Positions 56,471-64,000 of a stretch of DNA of 64,000 nucleotides are shown one piece after another. Position numbers and translations under genes: made by a program. Origin of the DNA: Topomyia yanbarensis (Eukaryota > Arthropoda > Insecta > Diptera > Culicidae); assembly GCF_030247195.1 (NCBI RefSeq), contig NC_080672.1, positions 375,324,166 to 375,388,165 of the forward strand. Direction: 5' to 3'. Under the pieces are notes generated by a model. The model was not told the DNA's origin, did no database searches, and saw nothing but the letters and a program-made list of their open reading frames with translations. Numbering within the stretch: the first letter of the stretch is position 1; each line of letters opens with the position of its first letter.

Positions 56471-56929
56471 AATCCCACTCAAGAGCGTAGTCAGGGGTCT
56501 AAAGCCCTTCCAAATATTTTTCAGAAATAAATTAAAGAAAAGACTCTTAACAAATTTGGTTTGAACAAGTTGATGAGTAAATTTTGAAGAAGATTGTTAT
56601 TTCCAACCACCAAATACAACGGTCACGATACTCAGTATGCTCTCTGCTTTTGTCCAAACCAGCGCGAAGCGAACGACAAGAAGAGTTACTTTTATACTGT
56701 GTGTCTTGTCTGAAGGACAAAAGAAAATGTCATTTTAATTGGAATTTTTTTCCACCGAGATGAGTGAATCGCAGAAACATTAAGTGGGGCCGGCTAAATA
56801 CGGTACATCACGAAAAAACGTAGTAGAAAATTACTTAGTGGACTGATCTTTTTCTGTCTTTCAGACAATAAAATACGACCCATTAGCAAGCTTTTGGCAT
56901 ATTTATTCCATTCAAATTCAAATCCATAA

Positions 56930-57928
56930 CCGTACGCTTGCAGCTCATGCTGAATTCCACTCATTAGGTTCTGTACAACATCTGGCTGCAGCTTCTTCTT
57001 CAGAAACTCACTTTGTGTTCCTCAGATTTATAATTGCCCAGTATTTTTCGATGTGCCTTAGTTCCGGTGCATTTTGGGGGGTTCATGTCCCTGAGTACGA
57101 AGGTGACCTCGTTTGCTTCGTACCACCCCAGGACAACATTTGAATAGTGACACGAGGCTAGACACGGCCAGAAGATCGTAGGGCCCTAGGGGCTTGCTTC
57201 AAGAGTGAAAACAGACGCTTCTGTAGACACTCCTTGAGGTAGATCTCCCCGTTTACAGTCTCGGTAGTCACGAACGGCAAACTCCGTTTGCCGCATGAGC
57301 AGATCGCTTGCCAAATCATGTATTTATTGGCAAACTTTGAAAGTTTCCACTTCCTTATTTCCTCCGGAACGTCAAACTTGTACTGGGCAGTGAAGAGCAG
57401 TATTCCCGGAAGTCCGCCTTGACATATGTCTCATCATCCATGATGAGACAATGAGGCTTCATCAGCATCTGGGTGTACAGTTTCCGACCTCGCGACTTTC
57501 CCACCGTATTTTGTCGTGCGTCACGATTTGGAGCCTTCTGCACTTTGTACGTAACAGTCTCTCCCAGTCCTTGGCTCTTTGAACGAAAGACTTGGACCGC
57601 TTAAATTTTTTGGCCACATCCCTGACCGAAGCATAGGGATTCCGCTTACACGCTTTCACTACGTGCCTGTGATCCTTATCACTAATAGAACATACAGTCT
57701 GATCGCATTTCTCCTTCCGTTCGATGTTCAGTTTGGTAGCAACGTTTAATCACATGACTCACCGTTAACTGCAAGATTCCGAGTTGTTTTCCGATGTCCC
57801 GATGAGAGAGTTGAGGATTGTCTAGGTGTTTGCGACAATTCGCGACGTTACTTTCCGGGTGACACCATTTTTGTGACCGGATCGAACAAGGCGGGAAAAT
57901 ACCTGGGATGATTGTCACGGGCAGTCAT
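56930..57928 (-). pseudogene. Tc1/mariner-type transposase, dead
   Basis: Minus-strand translation shows, across frameshifts, an N-terminal HTH (NPQLSHRDIGKQLGILQLT), a second HTH (RNPYASVRDVAKKFKRSKSF), LYTQMLMKPHCLIMDDETYV with the first catalytic D, then after a frameshift KYMIWQAICSCGKRS, INGEIYLKECLQKRL and the region FWP(C)LASCHYS where relatives have D (so the second catalytic residue is lost), and a MNPPK segment. I recognise the pattern as a mariner-type family common in mosquitoes. At least three frameshifts. The start is the ATG at 57926-57928. Terminal repeats were not found. Confidence 0.85.
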
Positions 57929-58763
57929 GCAACTGAATTGATCACTCAGTAGTGGCAAATGCAGCAGTCCATCAGTGAGCAAGGAATAGATCAAGCTGAG
58001 TATTTCGATTGACAGGCAGCAGGCAGGGTTTCGGGTGTCCTGATATCACACCAAATCTCACTGTCATCTTACATAGGCAATTTAATTGGACGCCAAAAAC
58101 TTTATTTAAGATTCAGATATGTATTTCACTGACATCTAACTAAACCTGCTCAGTATAAAAACGTGTGATCGCCTCGAAGATACGAATAGAACTGATCGAG
58201 ATGATGGGCAGTAGATGTGATAGAACCGTATCACTTACATTTCGCGTTTGTGGTAGTGCAAGTGAATTCGCGTGTGTAAGTGATTGGGTTTGTCCATTCA
58301 GTCGATCATTTTTATAGCACAGCGCAACATTGATCTGTGGCATCAGTGTTGCAACAACCATTTTTTCCAATTTTCGAAAAACTGACAACGATAAAAATAC
58401 TGTGCGAACAATTCACTCTAAACTTCTTCTACCCAAATTTTCAAGAGGAAATACACAATTTGTTTTTGTTCTACAATATTTTTTCCGTGATGCAATTTGA
58501 TGTGGCACACCCTTTATGAATTTTTTGTACATAAATATTTTGGGAAATCTTCGGAAAAAATCGTTCATATTACGAAAGATGCTGATAAGTATTACGAAAA
58601 CTTTCGTATATTTCGTCAAACAATTTATTTGACTAATGAAACCGAGTCGTAATAATCCATGCAGATTCGTTTCGTGGTTTTTACTAAAAACTAGTAATAA
58701 AAATAATCACGTTTCCATAGAACTACGAATGCATCGTATATTTCTCGACAAACATGTAATTAA
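57929..58763. other. Unassigned DNA, possibly right flank of the dead mariner
   Basis: No gene recognised. The inverted terminus expected for the transposase at 56930-57928 was searched for here and not found. Confidence 0.4.
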
Positions 58764-58958
58764 GGCTTAAAAGCCAACTGTCAAAATTCTCTTTGAAGGG
58801 AAATTCCAGACAAATCGTTACGCGCAAATCAGAGATGTTGGTAGTAAACAAAGGAGAAAAGTTTTCTCTTTCATTAACTGCCATGAACTGTGTTTAGCCA
58901 GTAACGGTTTGTCCGGAATTTCCTTTGAAGGAGAATTTTGACAGTTGGCTTTTAAGCC
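58764..58958. mobile_element. 195-bp MITE with 62-bp inverted ends
   Basis: Arms 58764-58825 and 58897-58958 are inverted copies (GGCTTAAAAGCCAACTGTCA and TGACAGTTGGCTTTTAAGCC), with differences such as GAAATTCCAGAC versus GTCCGGAATTTC. Non-coding. The TSD is unclear: TTAA is to the left and GTAA to the right. Confidence 0.88.
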
Positions 58959-59199
58959 GTAATCATATGTTGGTCGAGATATTACGAAAGTTTTCTGTAT
59001 GAAACCAATTCCTAACAGCTCTATGAATATTTTCTCTCAGTTAAAGTCTCAGAAAAGTCTTAGAAATTTGCACTGATTCTCTACATTTCATATAGAAGAA
59101 ATATGAAAACTTAAAAGCTTAAGGAGTGGAGCCCAGAAATTCATTGAATCATCATAGTCATTGAAATAAAATCATTATTTTTTTCGTCTATATAACCTC

Positions 59200-60243
59200 T
59201 AGGGATACCACCCCTGGGATTTGACCCGGAGATTTTTAATGACCTGGTAGTAGACTTCAAGGAACTTATGGGTATTCGCTGGAATCAAAGAGAAATGTAA
59301 ATCAAGATTGATCGACATTGATCGCTTTTCATTACCCAATGAGTTAAAAGTGATAAGTACGCCCTCATTCATTCCTACTGAAACTTGTCAGGGAATCAAT
59401 TCAGCACTGGTTGATTGGAATATTACCTTTGCAAAGTATTATGCGCACCGCTATTCAGCATCATTCACATTAAGAAAGTACAAATTTTTCCCATTTATAA
59501 CGGTTTTGTAGGTACATTTTCGTATAGAATTTCACTTCCCTTGCTAATCGCAAAGAATAAAAAAGCACCAGCCACTCTCGCTGTGGAGGATAAACCGAGC
59601 GAGCATTGCCCTGCAACACAGTAAATAGGAAGAGCAGATGAGCAAGATATCAGAATTGCCTGGGAATCACACTGCGGTGTCTTCCAAGATTCTTTGTAGG
59701 GAGCGAAGAATCCAGTTTTTCGCCACAGTCGCTAAGGAGATCCCAGCAAAGGAGCAAAGCTCGCCTCCGTAGCCAGTATCTAAGGTCCGCTAAAGGAATT
59801 AGACCAATTGTCATCCTATCAAGCACCAGCTGCATATAAGCATCAGCAACAGGAGGTGATTTAGTGAAATTGAAGGAATTTAACTTTTTTAAACCATTTT
59901 GAGCGCCTTTGTGGGATGTAAAAAAGTAAATCTTAGCAAACAGCAATATTTTTTTTCTAAAATGATGAACAAAATAATTTGTTTTTTTTTCGTACGAATT
60001 ACGAAATAGTTCTTGGCATATTGAACACCTTCAAACAAAGCGTAAGTCGAGCAAATAACTCTTAATCCTAGGTGATAATAGCACTGCTTACACTTTTTAG
60101 ACATTTTGAAAAAATGGCTCTAAAATAGTTTAAATTATCTGTGGTTTCACCAGGCCCGGAGAAATAGATGTAAAACACGGAGGTCCGGAGATCGATCTTA
60201 AAAACCGGAGTCTCCGGGTCAAACCCGGAGGGATGGCAACCCT
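59200..60243. mobile_element. hAT-like MITE (1.04 kb) with CCGGAG-rich ends
   Basis: The left end TAGGGATACCACCCCTGGGA and the right end inverse CAGGGTTGCCATCCCTCCGG are similar, and both lead into TTTGACCCGGAGA. The flanks ATAACCTC (59192-59199) and GAAACCTG (60244-60251) agree at 5 of 8 positions, compatible with an old 8-bp duplication. No transposase was recognised; small frames are present (59308-59624, 59650-59946). Confidence 0.65.
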
Positions 60244-60251
60244 GAAACCTG

Positions 60252-61998
60252 TCTTATATACCTCGTATATTTCATTTTACGCCATTTTGAACACAACGAA
60301 TGAAAAACTTGCAGAAACAGAACAAATTTGAACTTGAAAAAGCGACTTCCGATCGTTTTGTGATGACAGTTGTCAACAATGCTTACGTTTTATGCAAACA
60401 CATTCTGCTATGAGCGCTTTGAATGCTTCGCACACATTAATAACATTGATGGTAAATGTCAAGTCCCCTTGTCAATAGTGCACATTTTTTATGTTTGCTT
60501 TTTATAAATATTTTATATAATGAGAGAGTTCAGTTGGACATTTGCCATATCACTATCAAACCAAATAAACATCTCCTCTCCATAACAAAAATCAAGAAAT
60601 GGAAATGGACTGGATTGAGTGCACATCAGGTGGGATCGTTCACTGAATCTGTGTGGCATTACTACGAAGGAAGAACGAAGAAGCCATTTAAAATCGTATC
60701 AGTCTTTTTACAATATCTAAATTAGTTTCATATCTGTAAATATTTGGTCATTTCGTTTACTTCCAAGAGAATGTTCAACACTGGTGTTACCATGAATGCG
60801 TTCGTATTGTATTCGAGCTCTGCATAATTCAAGTTACACATACACTGATCGACCTACATACGTATAGATATCAAGAACTAAGCCTTGACTCGCTTGATGA
60901 CAGTTATCTCCGAGACTTTCGCCGGATGCCAAGCAGAGTGGGACAAGCAAATGCTAAATCTGAGAATAACAATAGGATTATCGAAGTGCCATAAAACGAC
61001 TGAATGGAAACGAGAACAAATGCCCGAAGACAGCCGTACAGCTGAACTGAAGTCTTCCATGCGAGTGAAATGGGGAAAAAAATGGTAACAACGAAAAGCA
61101 TATACATACATGCAAGCATAGGTGCACTACTCGAGGTCGCTTTCGCTGACGAGGAAAAATAAAACGCCCAACATCCGTTTGTCTATGCGATAACAAGATA
61201 GTGTAGAACAATGGCTGGCAAGTGAGAGTGTGTAAACAGACGGAGTAAGAGGATGAATTCTGGCGTAAGATTGAGCTTTTACTTGATTTTTTTTTGTTTG
61301 CATCGAGCCTTGATTCATTGTTCTATTGTTGCATGGTTGGTATCGGGTGTCATTCCATTCAGCTGTGAATTTAGTTTTCGAAACAATGATATGCACTCTG
61401 TTGTTTTTCATTCGAAGAATATTTTTCTATCCACTGTTAGTGTAGGAAAAGCACTAAAGAGCTTTGGAACCTAACTTAAACTTAGTTCGAAAAAAAAACT
61501 GTCATTATTTCATAAAATATCTTTATAATGATTCTTAATTTGTTGACATACTTTGTCCAAATAAATAGTATCAAAGTTGTGCAAGGACACACAAAAAAGG
61601 TATTAAGTAGCAGCTAAATGTTTTCCTTTGCAGCACTCTGTAAAGTTGATTGAAATCCTCTCTAAGCTGTTTTATTCTGCCCAAGGATGAAGTGAAAGAT
61701 AAACAAACTGACTTCGGCGCCTTTGAGAGCAAAACCCCACGGCAACTTGTTAAGCGGTACCAACGGGTGACATCTGTATCTGCGATTTAAAGTTTTATGT
61801 TTTGCTTGTGCCCAAGGATCCGCACGCAGAAAACGGAACCACGACATCACCGTGCCGACGAGAAAAAATATGCATAACTTTTTTTCAATCAAAAAGTTTT
61901 TGATGGTCTGAGCCAGCCGACCCCAGGGCTGCAATAGACCGTTAATAAATTTTCAACGAAAAATTTTAGTCATTAATATAACACCAACTTGATGTGCT
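60252..61998. other. Unassigned DNA
   Basis: No recognised gene. Overlapping frames on both strands at 60878-61211 and 61127-61474 show no family motif. Confidence 0.4.
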
Positions 61999-63087
61999 TA
62001 AGGCTGACAAAACGGTGCTATTGACAAAATTGGGACAATGTCCCCATTTTCTTTCTTTTTAATAAACTGTAGCTGTTAAAATGTTGGAATTGAATGCCTA
62101 GACACAGTCTCATAACCCTTTCAGAGTATTTAGTATAAATTTACCTTCATTCTGATGACCAAAAAGTAAACAAAAATTGGATTTTTTTTGTGGGCCAATG
62201 AAAAAACATAGAAGAAAACACTATTAGGATTCTAAAAGCTTACATTTTCATCTTCATTTCCAATTTTTTTCAAGACGGAAAAAACAAAATGGCGCCCGTG
62301 TGACGTTCTGTCTAAGGTTAGGTGCGCGTGGAATTCCAAAACTGCTTACAGTCTGCTGCCTCGATCCAATATGACATAGCCTCATTAAAAAAATTGGTAT
62401 TTTAGCCAAAATCGAGAAAGAAAAGGTTTTGTGATTTATAAACTTAATTCGTATCATAAAAAAACTAAAAATGGCCATTCCATTATGGCGGACTACAATG
62501 TGACATTAACAATTTTTGACTGGAATACTAACTACTCAGACGCGCTACAAGCAGACGCAGTTCAGTCACGCCAGCAGTCGTGCCCTCTACAGATCAAGCC
62601 GTAAAATACGTTCTCCAGACCTGTACCCATGTACAGTGCAACGTAAAGCATTCTGGGAACGTACATAATGTCATGAAAAGGTTTCTTTCGGAGGCGCGCG
62701 TCCCGAGCCGAGAGCGTCCCATGGCGGCAGGACACAGCTTCAGACAATGGCTTATAGATTTCTTTTTGGAGCGCGGATCGAAAAACCCGTTTAGCACAAT
62801 ATTGTAAACACTTATATCTTTCAAAAAATGCAAAGAAAAAAATCAAATTTGTTAAAATTTTGAATGAGGGGTGGTCCCTTAAAGGAGTAAAATTTAAAAA
62901 AATTGATGCATTGATTTTTGTAGCTTTAAGATCAGAAACATATGCTCAAGAAAGGAATTTGACTTGGTCTAACAGACGAACCAAGTCAATCGAAGGTATT
63001 TTCATATGAGACTGACAAAATAGGGTAAAAAAATAAATAAAATAGGGGATCGGCAAAATAGGGGCAGACAAAATCGGGTCTCCACTG
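61999..63087. mobile_element. pogo/Tc1-like MITE, copy 3, enlarged by inner sequence
   Basis: The left part (AGGCTGACAAAACGGTGC through TTTCTTTTTAATAAACTGTAGC, 61999-62150) and the right part (GAGACTGACAAAATAGGG to GGTCTCCACTG, TA next to it at 63088-63089) match the copies at 11174 and 18367. The right TIR reads inverted CAGTGGAGACCCGATTTTG. The extreme left end is missing. The middle, about 62160-62850, contains a GC-richer patch (62560-62810) absent from other copies and is probably an insertion. Confidence 0.65.
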
Positions 63088-63314
63088 TAGCAGCATTTTA
63101 TTGCTGAAGTTAATAATAATAAAGTGAAAATCGTATGTATTGGCGCGTGCAAGGGGGACTGTTGTATGGGAATATTTTTAAATCATAAAAATGACCAGAA
63201 TTTTTAAAATACAGGTATACCTCGATAATACGTACTCTCGATAGTATTTACACTTTAACTTTAATAAAGTTTTATGGATTTAAGGAATTTTAACATTATG
63301 CTATATTTCACCCT

Positions 63315-63697
63315 AAGGAGGAAAATTTGGTAAAATCCAAAATTTCTCACTAGGGTGAAAATTTGTTGGTAAAAACCAGTCTTTGTACAGGAGGGCCACA
63401 AATCCTTATTTCATACTATGTTGCGTTTCGGCTTCGCCTCATCAGAAACCGACACTAACTTATTGTCGGAATAGATTAGCGCCGGCTTGAAGCAAATCCC
63501 TTAAAACTAAAACATACTATGTGTTTCAATCGAACGACTGATTAAACGTGATGTCCCGTTCGAGCAGAAGTTCTCTTTATGCCGATGAGACACAGTGAAG
63601 CCGAAACTTGTCTTGGCTTAGCAGGCCTATGCGAAATCGCTAATCTATTCCGACAATAAGTTAGTGTCGGTTTCTAATGAGGCGAAGCCGAAACGCA
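63315..63697. mobile_element. MITE family A, copy 2, with inverted core
   Basis: Outer left flank (TAAGGAGGAAAATTTGGTAAA) and inverted ends (63422-63483 and 63638-63697) lie in the same orientation as copy 1 at 6741-7156, but the core between them (63484-63637) reads in the opposite direction, with GGCTTAGCAGGCC and ACGTGATGTCCC. Non-coding. Confidence 0.85.
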
Positions 63698-64000
63698 ATT
63701 TTAACAGTTTTATTAACTCCAGCATTGTTTTAGTTGGGTTATGTTATAGAATCGCCAACTCTGTATAGCAAACGTTGATTTTATGGAACTAGAAAATAAG
63801 TTTCATTTAATGTAACATTTTTAATGAGGCTATTTTGATTGAGCAATGTGCTTACAATGTTGGTTGAATGTCAATAAATTGAACGGAACGTGCGTGTCGC
63901 CTTTTTGTTTCTACGCTGCTCAAATAGCGTAGTTCTTCTGTATGACAATACAATTAATTGCTGAACGTATAGTTTGTAAATGAGTGATGTAAGCTAGAGG
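63698..64000. other. Unassigned DNA to window end
   Basis: No gene, repeat or coding exon recognised. Confidence 0.5.

Noticed and set aside
1..64000. Endogenous viral element (flavivirus- or rhabdovirus-like), which is common in Aedes TE-rich loci
   Set aside because: No frame on either strand showed motifs of viral polymerase, nucleoprotein or glycoprotein; all polymerase-like frames are LINE or BEL.

Overview
This window looks like the genome of an Aedes mosquito. It is AT-rich and intergenic/intronic in character, and almost everything I can support is transposable-element (TE) DNA. The strongest taxonomic pointers are two copies of a tRNA-related SINE that I recognise as the Aedes Feilai type (4494-4656 and 40294-40455), an ITmD37D transposon, R1- and Loa-clade LINEs and a BEL/Pao retrotransposon. 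Species is not determined.

Only one host gene piece is supported: a 5'UTR-like block (about 12.0-14.59 kb) ending in an 11-codon first coding exon at 14592-14625 with an excellent ATG context and a GTAAGT splice donor. If that exon is real, the gene runs to the right, and part or all of the remaining 49 kb may be its first intron. I do not recognise the gene.

Layout. 0-12 kb: a long-armed palindromic element cut by the window edge; a 3.1-kb hAT-like element (1266-4392) with a perfect 8-bp target-site duplication (TSD) and clusters of one 15-mer near both ends; a SINE; a MITE with about 60-bp inverted ends; a piggyBac-like MITE; a 1.9-kb strand-asymmetric T-rich region; a pogo-like MITE. 12-17.2 kb: the host exon and the start of its intron. 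17.3-20.0 kb: a foldback element whose arms contain subterminal tandem repeats and whose core holds a short open frame. 20.75-39.8 kb: a nested stack. A minus-strand LINE is interrupted by a small hAT MITE, by a 423-bp MITE and by a 14.8-kb hAT unit (24721-39504). That hAT unit contains a full-length BEL/Pao retrotransposon (25176-38666). The 5' LTR of the BEL is in turn split by a 5.3-kb hAT unit (25360-30701), which contains a decayed LINE and an almost intact ITmD37D transposon. Each of the main layers is bounded by matching TSDs in the sequence. The two BEL LTRs are identical over 368 bp by eye, so the BEL insertion, and the hAT insertion inside its LTR, are young.

40-64 kb: a second SINE, a Loa-like LINE 3' fragment, a decayed R1-clade LINE, a LINE ORF1 relic split by a MITE with a TTA duplication, a minisatellite field rich in TCATGA-type motifs, a dead mariner-type transposase, further MITEs, a hAT-like element (59200-60243), a third pogo-like copy and a second copy of the first-region MITE whose core is inverted. 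No tRNA, rRNA, CRISPR, prokaryotic gene or recognisable viral integration was found.
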